A stretch of DNA of 64,000 nucleotides from Mycobacterium sp. 852002-40037_SCH5390672 (GTDB taxonomy: Bacteria > Actinomycetota > Actinomycetes > Mycobacteriales > Mycobacteriaceae), in assembly GCF_001665875.1 (NCBI RefSeq), contig NZ_LZTA01000078.1:62001-126000 (forward strand), written 5' to 3'. The notes under the pieces were generated by a model. It was not told the origin of the DNA and did no database searches. It saw only the letters and a list, made by a program, of their open reading frames with translations. Positions 1-8,176 of this stretch are shown one piece after another (position 1 is the first letter of the stretch; each line of letters starts with the position of its first letter). The position numbers and the translations under genes are program-made.

Positions 1-831
1 GTCGCGGGCCTGGGCGTGGGCACCATCGGGCTGTGGCTGGAGTCGCTGTGGGTGTCGGCGGTGTACCACTACCCCTGGCCGGTCAGCATGTGGGGCGAGG
101 CCCTGGCCATGGCGGTGCCGGTCGCGGTTCTGATGGGCATGTGCGGTGCGTTGTTCGGCTTGGTGCTCACCGGGCAGCGGCTCCCGAGCCGCGCCGCCGG
201 CATCTCGGTGATCGTGGCGACGGTGCTGGTGATCGGCGGCGCTGTGGCCAACGGGCTGCACATCGTGGTGCCGCGGCAGAACAACGCCACCATCACCCTG
301 ACCGACGTGCCCAGCGCACCCGGGAAACGCATGGTGTCAGCCGATATTCAACTCCAACCGGCCGACATGGTCAGCGCGCACCCGGACTGGGTGACCATCC
401 TGTCCTGGCAGGGCCGGATGGAGAACGATCGCGGTCTGCAGATCGACCGGCTCGACAAGGTCGGACCCGGCCACTACCGGTCCACTCGGCCGCTGCCGGT
501 GTGGGGATCGTGGAAGACCCTGCTGCGGGTCCAGGACGGCTACACGATGACCGCGGTGCCGATCTACGAACCGGCCGATGACGCCATTCCGGCGCCCGAG
601 GTTCCCGCGCTGTCGGCGATGAACCGGCCGTTCGTGCAGGAGATCACCATTCTGCAGCGCGAACGCGACCAGAACGCCCCGGTGTGGTTGTTCACCGCCG
701 GCTCCTTCGTGGTGCTGTTCCTGACGCTGATGGTGATCGCCGGCCTGACGTGGGGCGCGGGCCGGCTCGGCTACGCGGTCACCGAACCCGAACCCGTCGA
801 GGACAAGCAACAGATCCCCCGGGCGGCGTGA
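1..831 (+). CDS. membrane protein, 5' end outside the window
   Basis: The frame is open from the first base, so the GTG at 16 is probably not the true start. Two hydrophobic segments lie near the N-terminus of the visible part (about residues 28-52 and 60-82). A periplasmic-looking stretch of about 130 residues follows, then a C-terminal membrane segment (about 225-248) and a short charged tail. No family is recognised. It is followed 4 bp later by a cupredoxin-like lipoprotein and then a polytopic membrane protein, all on the same strand with tight spacing, which suggests one operon and a shared envelope function. Transport or assembly of a metal or redox component is possible but only inferred from the neighbour. 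Confidence 0.75.
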   Translation, partial: VAGLGVGTIGLWLESLWVSAVYHYPWPVSMWGEALAMAVPVAVLMGMCGALFGLVLTGQRLPSRAAGISVIVATVLVIGGAVANGLHIVVPRQNNATITLTDVPSAPGKRMVSADIQLQPADMVSAHPDWVTILSWQGRMENDRGLQIDRLDKVGPGHYRSTRPLPVWGSWKTLLRVQDGYTMTAVPIYEPADDAIPAPEVPALSAMNRPFVQEITILQRERDQNAPVWLFTAGSFVVLFLTLMVIAGLTWGAGRLGYAVTEPEPVEDKQQIPRAA

Positions 832-835
832 ATCC

Positions 836-1198
836 ATGACACTTCGCGGCACCGTCATCGCGGCGTGGACGGCGGCGCTGGTCTGCGGCCTGGTCGGCTG
901 TGGCGGTTCCACCAATAAGGCCCCGGCCGCACCGCTGGCGGTCGACGTGACCATCGCCAACGGGCAGGTAACGCCCACCAACGCCACGCTGCAGGCCAAG
1001 GTGCATCAGCAGATCACCCTGCACGTGACCAGCGACGCCACCGACGAGCTCCACGTGCATTCGACGCCCGACCACAAATTCCAGGTCGCGGCCGCACCCA
1101 ACCAGACGTTCCAGTTCGCCGTCGACGTTCCCGGCAACGTCGCGGTCGAGCTGCACCATCTGGACCGCACCGTCGCAACCATCCAAGTACAGCCGTGA
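836..1198 (+). CDS. cupredoxin-like lipoprotein
   Basis: This 120-residue protein has an N-terminal signal sequence ending in a lipobox (LVGC, Cys22), so it is probably lipid-anchored outside the membrane. The rest is rich in alternating beta-type residues. It contains TDELHVHS and a later VELHHLD, which resembles the EfeO-type cupredoxin sandwich with histidines as candidate copper ligands; no obvious Cys or Met completes a classical type-1 site. The stop codon overlaps the GTG start of the next gene (GTGA at 1195-1198), so translation is probably coupled. Copper binding is inferred from fold resemblance, not shown. Confidence 0.7.
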   Translation: MTLRGTVIAAWTAALVCGLVGCGGSTNKAPAAPLAVDVTIANGQVTPTNATLQAKVHQQITLHVTSDATDELHVHSTPDHKFQVAAAPNQTFQFAVDVPGNVAVELHHLDRTVATIQVQP

Positions 1199-2559
1199 GC
1201 TCCGCCGCTGCGGCGGTGGTGCTCGCGCACGGCCTCGGTGGTTCAGGTGACCTTCCGGTGCCGTATGCCTACGCGATGGTCGGGGCGGCATGGGCATTGA
1301 CGTTCACGTTCGCGCTCGTGGCGTTCGCGTGGCGACAGCCGCGGTTCGATCCGCTCAAGCCGGGCCGGCCCTTGCCGACGGCGCTGACGACGTTCGTCGA
1401 CTCCCCGGTGACCCGGTGGTCGGCGGCCGCGCCGGCCCTGGTGTTCGCGGCGTGGGCGGTGGCCGCCGGGGTGTGGGGTCCCGAATCGGATTCCAACGCA
1501 CTGCTCGGCGCGTTCTACGTGCTGCTGTGGGTCGGGCTGGTGGCGCTGTCGCTGGCCATCGGGCCCGTGTGGCGGGTGATTTCGCCGATGCGCACGGTGT
1601 ATCTGCTGCTGCGGCGCATCACCCCGGAGCGGCTCGGCCGGCCACGGCTGTCCTACCCCGAAGGCTGGGGCTATCGGCCCGCCGCATTCGGCCTGTTCGC
1701 CTTCGTCTGGATGGAGCTGGCCAGCCCGAACCCGGCGTCACTGCCTTGGGTCAGGACGTGGATAGCCGCCTACGCCGTGCTGATGCTGGCCGGTGCGTGG
1801 CTGTGCGGACAGCGCTGGCTGGCCCGCGCCGACCCGTTCGGCGTGTACAGCATGGCCGTCTCGCGGCTCTCGCCGTTTCGCCGCAACGCGGAGACTCAAA
1901 AGATCGTTATCGGAAACCCGCTCGACCATCTGCCGTCGCTGCCGGTGCGGCCGGGCGTCGTGGTGCTGCTGGCGGTGCTGCTCGGATCGACGGCGTTCGA
2001 CAGTTTCTCGTCGTCGCCGACCTGGCGCGGCTTCTCCGATCAACTCACCCGTGAATTCGGCGCACCCCCGACGTTGGCGTCGTCGGTGCTGCGCACCGCC
2101 GGACTAATCGTCTTCATTTGCGTTGTGGCAGTGACCTTTTCACTCGCAGCACGCGCCACCGGCGGCGTCAGTCCAGAGCAGCGCCGCGAATTGCCCGGCC
2201 GGATGGCGCATTCACTGATCCCGATCGTGGTGGGCTACATCTTCGCGCACTACCTGTCCTACCTGGTGGAGCGCGGACAGCAGGCGGTGTTCGCGCTGGC
2301 CGATCCGTTCGGCCGCGGGTGGAATCTGCTCGGCCTGGCGCATCTGCACCCCGCCTACGTCTTGTCCATGCACCCGCCGGTGCTCGCCGCGGTCAAGGTG
2401 ACCTGCGTGGTCACCGGGCACATCGTCGCGGTGATCGCGGCCCACGACAAGGCGCTGCGGCTGCTACCCGCCGGCCATCAGCTCACCGGCCAGCTGACCA
2501 TGATGCTGGTGATGGTGAGCTACACCTTCACCGGTTTGTATCTGCTCTTCGGGGGTTAA
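1195..2559 (+). CDS. polytopic membrane protein of unknown function
   Basis: The 454-residue product is mostly hydrophobic, with about ten predicted membrane segments spread over the whole length and short polar loops. Several histidines lie in or next to helices, including a HLHPAY stretch and MHPP near the end. I do not recognise a named family. It starts with GTG overlapping the stop of the cupredoxin-like lipoprotein gene and is the last gene of the left-end operon. The pairing suggests the lipoprotein hands a ligand or electron carrier to this protein or shields it; this is inference only. Confidence 0.75.
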   Translation: MSSAAAAVVLAHGLGGSGDLPVPYAYAMVGAAWALTFTFALVAFAWRQPRFDPLKPGRPLPTALTTFVDSPVTRWSAAAPALVFAAWAVAAGVWGPESDSNALLGAFYVLLWVGLVALSLAIGPVWRVISPMRTVYLLLRRITPERLGRPRLSYPEGWGYRPAAFGLFAFVWMELASPNPASLPWVRTWIAAYAVLMLAGAWLCGQRWLARADPFGVYSMAVSRLSPFRRNAETQKIVIGNPLDHLPSLPVRPGVVVLLAVLLGSTAFDSFSSSPTWRGFSDQLTREFGAPPTLASSVLRTAGLIVFICVVAVTFSLAARATGGVSPEQRRELPGRMAHSLIPIVVGYIFAHYLSYLVERGQQAVFALADPFGRGWNLLGLAHLHPAYVLSMHPPVLAAVKVTCVVTGHIVAVIAAHDKALRLLPAGHQLTGQLTMMLVMVSYTFTGLYLLFGG

Positions 2560-2568
2560 CCCGGCGGC

Positions 2569-2607
2569 GGTCGCAAGCGCGGCGAAGCCGGGCGCAGCGG
2601 GCCGCCG
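2569..2607 (+). repeat. dispersed intergenic repeat, copy 1
   Basis: The core GGCGAAGCCGGGCGCAGCGG occurs here between convergent genes, again at 4976-5017 and, on the other strand and slightly diverged, at 40358-40401. The flanks also match: GGTCGCAAGCGC upstream here and GGGCGATCGCAAGCGC in copy 3. The sites are non-coding or at gene edges. This looks like a short dispersed mycobacterial intergenic element; its role is unknown. Confidence 0.6.
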
Positions 2608-2616
2608 CCATTCGAC

Positions 2617-3123
2617 CTAGATCAGGTGCTCGACCTTCTTGTTGCCGTCCCAGCGGCGCAAACCCGCGAAGCTGCCGTCGATCTGGGCGGGCCGGCCCGC
2701 GATGCGCAGCGCCCGCCCCAGGTGGGCGCCCCCGACGCGCCGCGCCATAGTGACGTGCGCGGTCCACTGACCGGGCAGACTGTTGGGCATCGGTCCCGGC
2801 GTCAAATACGGACCGCACAACCGGTGCACCCGGGCATGCAGGGCCAACAGTTCGCCGGAGGGCACCACCAGCCGCGCGAAAACCACACTGGCGCGGCCGA
2901 ATAACACCGGCGCGCCGATGAGACAGCGCAGCGGCAGCTGCTCGCGCACCGCGCTGAGCAGCTCGTCGACGTCTGCGGCGATGCCTTCGGCCACGGCCAG
3001 CGTCACGTGTGGCCGGCTGGCCGGTGCCTGACTGGGAATTCCGGCCGCAGCCAAGCCTTCCCAGATGTGGCGGATCGCCGCCTCGGTGTCGCGGTCGAAG
3101 ACCAGCTCGATGGAGTGGACCAT
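2617..3123 (-). CDS. 2H phosphoesterase / 2'-5' RNA ligase family protein
   Basis: The 168-residue protein has the two HxTx motifs of the 2H phosphoesterase superfamily: PHVTL (His39, Thr41) and AHVTM (His123, Thr125). Members hydrolyse or ligate 2'-5' or cyclic phosphodiester bonds. The ATG at 3123 overlaps the bioD stop (TGATG), which fixes the start; a much longer open frame upstream is an artefact of GC-rich sequence antisense to nothing. It is the last gene of the biotin operon, at the place of Rv1571. A role connected to biotin is not evident; the substrate is unknown. Confidence 0.85.
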   Translation of the reverse strand: MVHSIELVFDRDTEAAIRHIWEGLAAAGIPSQAPASRPHVTLAVAEGIAADVDELLSAVREQLPLRCLIGAPVLFGRASVVFARLVVPSGELLALHARVHRLCGPYLTPGPMPNSLPGQWTAHVTMARRVGGAHLGRALRIAGRPAQIDGSFAGLRRWDGNKKVEHLI

Positions 3124-3803
3124 CAGCCGACCAGCGTGGTGACCCAGTCGCGGTCGAAGGCCTGGGCGCACAGCGACGCAAACTCGGCGGCATTCAGCGC
3201 CGCCGCCCCTTCCGGCAGCGCGGCGCGTACCGCCGCCAGTCGCCCCAGCGCGGACCGATTCGTCGTCTCCACCACCCCGGGATGCCGGGGCCAGCTGCCG
3301 ATGACCAGGCCGGCGCACGAAAGATTGCGCGCGGCAATGGATTCCAGAGTCAGCGCGGTGTGGTTGAGGGTTCCCAGCGCCGGGCTGACCACGACCAGCA
3401 CCGCGGCGCCGAGTGCTTCGGCGAGATCGCGTGCGGTGACACCGTGTTCGCCGAGTTCGACCAGCAGCCCCCCGGCGCCCTCGACCAACGTCAGCCGCCC
3501 CGGCCGGTCCAGCTCGCCGATGAGCGCCAGCAGCTGCTCGCGGCTGGGCAACGGCGTTGCGGCAGCCTCGGCGGCGGCCACCGGCGCGAGCGGCCGCGGA
3601 TAGCGGGCGAACCCGGCCAGCTCGGTCACCCCGGACAGCCGAGCCACCTCGGCGAGATCGTCGTCGCCGGCGTCGGTGCCGGTCTGCACCGGTTTGCACA
3701 CCGCCACCTCGATGCCGGCCTGACGGGCGTGACAGGCCAGCGCCGCGGTGACGACCGTCTTGCCGACGCCGGTGTCGGTGCCGGTGACGACCAGAACCGT
3801 CAC
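3123..3803 (-). CDS. bioD: dethiobiotin synthetase BioD
   Basis: BioD closes the ureido ring of dethiobiotin from 7,8-diaminopelargonic acid, CO2 and ATP in the cytoplasm, the step before biotin synthase. The N-terminus carries the P-loop GTDTGVGKT, followed by the typical CKPVQTG substrate and Mg region near residue 37 and EGAGGLL near residue 104. The length of 226 residues is normal. Translation starts at GTG 3803, 9 bp after the bioF stop, and the stop overlaps the start of the 2H phosphoesterase gene, so this is one operon bioA-bioF-bioD-2H. Confidence 0.95.
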   Translation of the reverse strand: MTVLVVTGTDTGVGKTVVTAALACHARQAGIEVAVCKPVQTGTDAGDDDLAEVARLSGVTELAGFARYPRPLAPVAAAEAAATPLPSREQLLALIGELDRPGRLTLVEGAGGLLVELGEHGVTARDLAEALGAAVLVVVSPALGTLNHTALTLESIAARNLSCAGLVIGSWPRHPGVVETTNRSALGRLAAVRAALPEGAAALNAAEFASLCAQAFDRDWVTTLVG

Positions 3804-3812
3804 CGGCGTACC

Positions 3813-4958
3813 TCAACCAAGATTGGCGAGCACATCGGTCAGCACCCGGCGCGCGACCTCGAGCTCGGCGTCGTCCAGCGACGCACGCGCGGTCAGCCGC
3901 AGCCGCGACGTCCCGGCGGGCACGGTCGGGGGTCGGAAGCATCCCACCCGCACGCCGGCGTCCAGGCAGGCGGTCGCTGCGGCCACCGCCACGTCCGGGT
4001 CGCCCAGGATCACCGACACCACCGCCGACTGGGGAACCTCCCGTACGCCGCAGACCTCGGCCAGCATGGCGGCATGGCGCAACACCGCGTCCGCCCGCCA
4101 GGGTTCGGCCCGCAGCACGGTCAGCGCCGCCTGCGCGGCGCCCACCGCCGCCGGGGCCAGGCCGGTGTCGAAGATGAACGTGCGCGCCGCGTCGATCAGA
4201 TGCGCGCGCACGGGTGCCGGCGCCAGGACCGCGCCGCCCTGGCTGCCCAGCGCCTTGGACAGCGTCGTGGTCATGACCACGTCGGGGGCGCCGGCCAGCC
4301 CGGCTTCGTGCAGCAGCCCGCGCCCGCCGCCGCGCACCCCCAGACCGTGCGCCTCGTCGACGATGAGCAGGGCGCGGTGGCGGCGGCACAGGTCGTGCAA
4401 TTCGCGCAGCGGCGCCAGCGCGCCGTCGGTGCTGAACACCGACTCGGTGATGACGATCGCGCGCTCCTCGTCGCGAGCCCGCAGGGCCGACTCAACGGCA
4501 CCGACGTCGCGATGCGGCGTCACAGCCACCCGCGCTCGCGACAGCCGGCAGGCGTCCACCAGCGACGCGTGCGAATACTCGTCGGAGACCAGCAGTGAAC
4601 CCCGGCCCGACAGGCCGACGACGGCCCCCAGGTTGGCCGCATATCCGGAGGAGAACAGCAGTCCCGAGGCCGCGCCCACGTAGTTGGCCAGCTCGGACTC
4701 GAACTTCTGGTGCAGTTCGGTGTCACCGGTGACCAGCCGGGACCCGGTCGCCCCGGCGCCCCACATGCGCAGCGCGGCGACTCCGCCGTCGATCACGTCG
4801 GGGTGTTGTGAGAGCCCGAGGTAGTCGTTGGAGGCCAGGTCCAGCTCGGTGGCAACGGCGGGGCGCGGCCGCAGTGAGCGGCGCAGCCCCGCCTCGCGGC
4901 GCTGCCGTTCCACCGCCTCCAGCCAGGCCAGCGGGGAAACCTCGATCGGTGCCTTCAT
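3813..4958 (-). CDS. bioF1: 8-amino-7-oxononanoate synthase BioF
   Basis: This PLP enzyme condenses pimeloyl thioester with L-alanine to make 8-amino-7-oxononanoate (KAPA). The 381-residue protein shows the alpha-oxoamine synthase signatures: SNDYLGL near residue 44, GATGSRLVTG near residue 69, VDEAHGLG near residue 200 and the PLP-lysine motif TTTLSKALGSQGG near residue 230. It lies between bioA and bioD on the same strand. A 61-bp gap to bioA holds a copy of the dispersed repeat, so bioA and the downstream genes may not be transcribed equally. Confidence 0.95.
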   Translation of the reverse strand: MKAPIEVSPLAWLEAVERQRREAGLRRSLRPRPAVATELDLASNDYLGLSQHPDVIDGGVAALRMWGAGATGSRLVTGDTELHQKFESELANYVGAASGLLFSSGYAANLGAVVGLSGRGSLLVSDEYSHASLVDACRLSRARVAVTPHRDVGAVESALRARDEERAIVITESVFSTDGALAPLRELHDLCRRHRALLIVDEAHGLGVRGGGRGLLHEAGLAGAPDVVMTTTLSKALGSQGGAVLAPAPVRAHLIDAARTFIFDTGLAPAAVGAAQAALTVLRAEPWRADAVLRHAAMLAEVCGVREVPQSAVVSVILGDPDVAVAAATACLDAGVRVGCFRPPTVPAGTSRLRLTARASLDDAELEVARRVLTDVLANLG

Positions 4959-4975
4959 CGGCGTTCAGCCTAGTG

Positions 4976-5017
4976 GCGATCGCCAGGGCGGCGAAGCCGG
5001 GCGCAGCGGGTCGTCAC
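4976..5017 (+). repeat. dispersed intergenic repeat, copy 2
   Basis: This copy shares GGCGAAGCCGGGCGCAGCGG exactly with copy 1 and continues into GTCGTCAC, as copy 3 does on the opposite strand. It fills most of the bioA-bioF spacer, inside the biotin operon, and ends next to the bioA stop codon. Confidence 0.6.
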
Positions 5018-5019
5018 TG

Positions 5020-6324
5020 CTAGCCCACGAGGCGGGCGACCTGCAGCATCGCCGAGGTGATCTGGGATATCTCGTCGGGCGTGCAGATGTAGGGCGGCAT
5101 CGCGTAGACCAGGTTGCGAAATGGGCGCAGCCACACGCCGTGGTCCAGTGCCGCGGGGGTGGCGACGGCCAGGTCGACCGGGCGCTCGCATTCGATGACG
5201 CCGATGGCGCCGCACACCCGTACGTCGCTCACGCCGGGCAGTGTCCGCGCCGGCTCGAGTCCGGCCGCCAGTCCGGCGCCGATCTCGGCGACCCGCGACC
5301 GCCAGTCCTGTCCGAGCAGCACCTCGACGCTGGCCACCGATACCGCGCAGGCCAGCGCGTTGGCCATGAACGTGGGACCGTGCATCAGCGCCCCGGCCTC
5401 ACCGGCGCTGATGGTGTGGGCGATGTCGGTCGTGCACAAGGTGGCGGCCAACGTCAGGTATCCGCCGGTCAGCGCCTTGCCCACGCACATGATGTCCGGG
5501 CTCACGCCGGCGTGGTCGGCGGCGAAGAGCTCGCCGGTGCGCCCGAAGCCCGTGGCGATCTCGTCGAAAATCAGCAGTACCTCGTGCCGCCGGCAGATGT
5601 CGCGCAGGTCGCGCAGGTATTGCGGGTCGTGGAAGCGCATGCCGCCGGCGCCCTGGACGAGGGGCTCGACGACGACGGCGGCCAACTCGGCCGCGTGCCC
5701 GGCCAGCTGTTCCTCGAACGCCGCGCTGTAGCCGTGGTCGTACTCACGGGGCACCTGCGGGGCGAACACCTGTGAGGCCAGAATGTCGGTCCACAACGAG
5801 TGCATGCCGCCGTCGGGGTCGCAGACGCTCATCGGCGTGAAGGTGTCGCCGTGGTAGCCGCCGCGCCAGGTCATCAGCCGGTGCTTGCCGGGCCGGTCGC
5901 GGCTGCGCCAGTACTGCAGCGCCATCTTCACCGCCACCTCCACCGACACCGATCCGGAGTCGCTGAAGAACACCGTCTCCAGCCCGGCCGGGGTGATGTC
6001 CACCAGCAGCTGGGCCAGTCGCGCCGCGGGTTCGTGGGTCAGCCCACCGAACATCACGTGGTTCATCGCGCCGAGCTGGGCGGAAAGCGCCGCATCCAGC
6101 ACGGGGTGGCCGTGCCCGTGGATCGCGGTCCACCAGGAGCTCATGGCGTCGAGCGCCTCGATGGACTTGCCGTCGCGGATCAGGGTGAGCCGGGCCCCGC
6201 GAGCTCCGACCGCCACCACGGGGGCGACGGATTCGGCACCGATGGTGCTGTAGGGATGCCACAGGTGCGCGGCGTCGATCGCACTGATCTGCTCGGGCGT
6301 CAGCCCGGCCTTCGCCGCGGGCAT
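5020..6324 (-). CDS. bioA: adenosylmethionine-8-amino-7-oxononanoate aminotransferase BioA
   Basis: BioA transfers the amino group of S-adenosylmethionine to KAPA, giving 7,8-diaminopelargonic acid; it is a class III PLP aminotransferase. Visible signatures are LWHPYS near the N-terminus, [22 protein letters not shown], the [11 protein letters not shown] strand, and VGKALTGGY with the PLP lysine. The sequence follows M. tuberculosis BioA almost throughout. I chose ATG 6324 because the remaining protein ([12 protein letters not shown]...) aligns with the M. tuberculosis start; the frame stays open to 6378. The gene heads the minus-strand biotin operon and is divergent from the membrane protein at 6387. 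Confidence 0.93.
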   Translation of the reverse strand: MPAAKAGLTPEQISAIDAAHLWHPYSTIGAESVAPVVAVGARGARLTLIRDGKSIEALDAMSSWWTAIHGHGHPVLDAALSAQLGAMNHVMFGGLTHEPAARLAQLLVDITPAGLETVFFSDSGSVSVEVAVKMALQYWRSRDRPGKHRLMTWRGGYHGDTFTPMSVCDPDGGMHSLWTDILASQVFAPQVPREYDHGYSAAFEEQLAGHAAELAAVVVEPLVQGAGGMRFHDPQYLRDLRDICRRHEVLLIFDEIATGFGRTGELFAADHAGVSPDIMCVGKALTGGYLTLAATLCTTDIAHTISAGEAGALMHGPTFMANALACAVSVASVEVLLGQDWRSRVAEIGAGLAAGLEPARTLPGVSDVRVCGAIGVIECERPVDLAVATPAALDHGVWLRPFRNLVYAMPPYICTPDEISQITSAMLQVARLVG

Positions 6325-6386
6325 AGTGATCGAGGGTAAAGCAGCCGATTCGCGCAAAACTCCGACGTCGGGAAGCATGGGACATC

Positions 6387-6863
6387 ATGGCCACGCCGCA
6401 GCAGCCCGAGAGCGCAGCGCCGGGACCCGTGGCCGGGCCCGCGCCGGGTCCCGGCTGGTCCAGGGACACGCACTACCCGCTGGTGGATTACGACGACGAG
6501 GCGCCGCGGGTGCTGCGGGTGCGGGTGGCGCCCTGGGACATCATCTGCACCGTCGCGTTGCTGGTCCTGCTGGCGGTGCTGGCCACGGCGACGACCTGGC
6601 CGACGCGGCTTTTCGGCTTCCTGGCGAATGTCTGTACGGACGAAACCTGCGGCCCAGTTCCCTACGGGCTGGACCTGTACATCCACCCGGTGGTGTGGGG
6701 CGGTATCGGTGCGGCCATGACCGCCGCCGTCATCGGACCGGTGGTTTCGATCCTGAAGGGCTGGTACATGTCCTTCTGGCCGGTTCTGGCGCTGGCGCTG
6801 GTCATGGCCAGTTCGGTGGCCGGATCGATGCTGACCATGTTCAGCGAACGCTACTGGCTCTGA
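6387..6863 (+). CDS. small integral membrane protein (Rv1567c type)
   Basis: The 158-residue protein starts with a Pro/Gly/Ala-rich cytoplasmic segment of about 45 residues, followed by about three membrane helices (about 50-72, 98-122 and 128-148). Between the first two helices is a loop with two cysteines (NVCTDETCGPV) that could form a disulfide outside the membrane. Position and length match the Rv1567c gene next to bioA and ripD in M. tuberculosis. No function is known to me; an accessory role for the secreted RipD-like protein downstream is possible. Confidence 0.75.
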   Translation: MATPQQPESAAPGPVAGPAPGPGWSRDTHYPLVDYDDEAPRVLRVRVAPWDIICTVALLVLLAVLATATTWPTRLFGFLANVCTDETCGPVPYGLDLYIHPVVWGGIGAAMTAAVIGPVVSILKGWYMSFWPVLALALVMASSVAGSMLTMFSERYWL

Positions 6864-7192
6864 TCGCCCGCTGCCGCCTTTGCGGGTGTGTGATTTCGTC
6901 ACCGACTGAGACCGAAATCACAACCGTGCATACGGGATTCGGCACGCCAGTCACCGTCCGGTCACGGTACGACAAATAATCCCGCGTGGACCTGGCGGCT
7001 GACAGTTTCTGTTGTCAAAGTGGCTTGTGTGACTGATGTGAATACAGCGGGCTGACCGCTGATTCACTTCGCAAGTGCCATGGACGGTGTTCGGCCCCAG
7101 CGTGGAGGTCGCGCTTCGTACATGAACCGGGGGCGGACGCGCTAGGTCACCGCGCCGAGGCCCATTGAGCGCCTGAGAGGCCACGAAAAAAA
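6864..7192 (+). other. 329-bp intergenic region upstream of the ripD-like gene
   Basis: No convincing gene is seen here. The first 60 bp hold a strong hairpin listed separately. The remainder is somewhat lower in GC than the genes and must contain the promoter and leader of the RipD-like gene. A purine-rich stretch (GCCACGAAAAAAAATG) directly precedes the start codon with no strong Shine-Dalgarno. I looked for a c-di-AMP riboswitch, which precedes some cell-wall hydrolase genes, and could not recognise one by eye. Confidence 0.5.
6889..6922. terminator. 10-bp perfect hairpin after the membrane protein gene
   Basis: TGTGATTTCG (6889-6898) and CGAAATCACA (6913-6922) form a perfect 10-bp inverted repeat with a 14-nt loop, 26 bp after the stop codon at 6863. 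There is no T-run, as is common for mycobacterial terminators. Its position fits transcription termination or mRNA 3'-end stabilisation; an operator is the alternative. Confidence 0.5.
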
Positions 7193-8035
7193 ATGAAACG
7201 CATCTACGCCTTCGCGATCGGTTTGGCCCTGCTCGGGGCGCCGATGGTGGTTCCCACCATCGCGACCGCCGACCCGGGCGCCAGGTCGATGGACTATCAG
7301 CAGGCCACCGACGTGGTGATCGCCCGCGGTCTGTCGCAGCGCGGTGTGCCGTTCTCCTGGGCCGGTGGCGGCATCAACGGCCCCACCCGCGGCACCGGGA
7401 CCGGCATCAACACCGTTGGTTTCGACGCTTCGGGCCTGATGCAGTACGCCTACGCGGGCGCCGGCATCAAGCTGCCGCGGTCGTCGGGCGCGATCTACCG
7501 GGTGGGTCAGAAGGTCCTGCCCCAGCAGGCCCGCAAGGGTGACCTGATCTTCTACGGCCCCGAGGGCACGCAAAGCGTCGCGATGTACCTGGGCAATAAC
7601 CAGATGCTCGAGGTCGGTGACGTCGTGCAGGTCTCGCCGGTCCGCGGCAACGGCATGACGCCCTACATGGTCCGGATTCTCGGCGCCACCGCGCCGGCGC
7701 AGCAGGCACCGTTGCAGCAGGCGCCCCAGCAGCCGCCCGCCCAGCAGGCACCGACGCAACAGGCCCCGCTGCAACAGGCGCCCTACCAGCAGACACCGCA
7801 GCAGCTGCCCACCCAACAGGCGCCGCTGCAACAGGCGCCCACCCAACAGGCCCCGCTGCAACAGGCGCCCTACCAGCAGACACCGCAGCAGCTGCCCACC
7901 CAACAGGCGCCGTTGCAGCAGGTCCCGACGCAACAGGCCCCGCTGCAGCAGTCGCCGTTCCAGCAGGCGCCCGTACAGCAGCTGCCGACCCAGCAGTCGC
8001 CGTTGCAGCCGACCGGCGCCGGTATCGGCAGGTAG
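7193..8035 (+). CDS. ripD: RipD-type NlpC/P60 protein, catalytically inactive, with Gln/Pro repeat tail
   Basis: A secreted protein of 280 residues. A signal peptide of about 26 residues ([10 protein letters not shown]...TATA) precedes an NlpC/P60 domain (about 35-160). The catalytic cysteine motif, usually FDCSGL, reads FDASGL, and the catalytic His position, usually HVAMYLG, reads SVAMYLG, so peptidoglycan hydrolysis is unlikely. This matches M. tuberculosis RipD, a peptidoglycan-binding pseudo-hydrolase. The tail (about 163-280) is made of QQAP-type repeats and is longer than I remember for RipD. ATG 7193 is chosen because the signal peptide begins there. Confidence 0.88.
   Translation: MKRIYAFAIGLALLGAPMVVPTIATADPGARSMDYQQATDVVIARGLSQRGVPFSWAGGGINGPTRGTGTGINTVGFDASGLMQYAYAGAGIKLPRSSGAIYRVGQKVLPQQARKGDLIFYGPEGTQSVAMYLGNNQMLEVGDVVQVSPVRGNGMTPYMVRILGATAPAQQAPLQQAPQQPPAQQAPTQQAPLQQAPYQQTPQQLPTQQAPLQQAPTQQAPLQQAPYQQTPQQLPTQQAPLQQVPTQQAPLQQSPFQQAPVQQLPTQQSPLQPTGAGIGR
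7772..7945 (+). repeat. 87-bp tandem repeat in the ripD tail
   Basis: The unit starting CAACAGGCGCCCTACCAGCA at 7772 recurs at 7859, a period of 87 bp or 29 codons. Within it, shorter QQAP-encoding sub-repeats (12-21 bp) continue on both sides, from about 7690 to 8015. The repeat encodes the Gln/Pro wall-spanning tail and is a likely site of length variation between strains. Confidence 0.8.
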
Positions 8036-8176
8036 TTTCCCCGTTCGTTTCCCGTCCGACGCCCGTCACTTGCTCCCCCGCCGCCCGGCGCGGATGTTCA
8101 GTGTCCCGCTGAGCAGCCGTCCCGCCGCGAGCTGTCGGGAGCGGGTGGCGGGTTTTCGGTAAATTGACTGTCGATC

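Noticed and set aside
3124..4389. Long upstream extension of the 2H phosphoesterase frame
   Set aside because: The extension is Arg/Gly-rich shadow of bioD and bioF; the ATG at 3123 overlapping the bioD stop gives the family N-terminus.
6864..7192. c-di-AMP (ydaO) riboswitch before the ripD-like gene
   Set aside because: Some cell-wall hydrolase genes have one, but the conserved blocks could not be identified here by eye.
7690..8015. CRISPR-like repetition
   Set aside because: The repeats are contiguous, in frame and code for a Gln/Pro tail; there are no unique spacers or cas genes.
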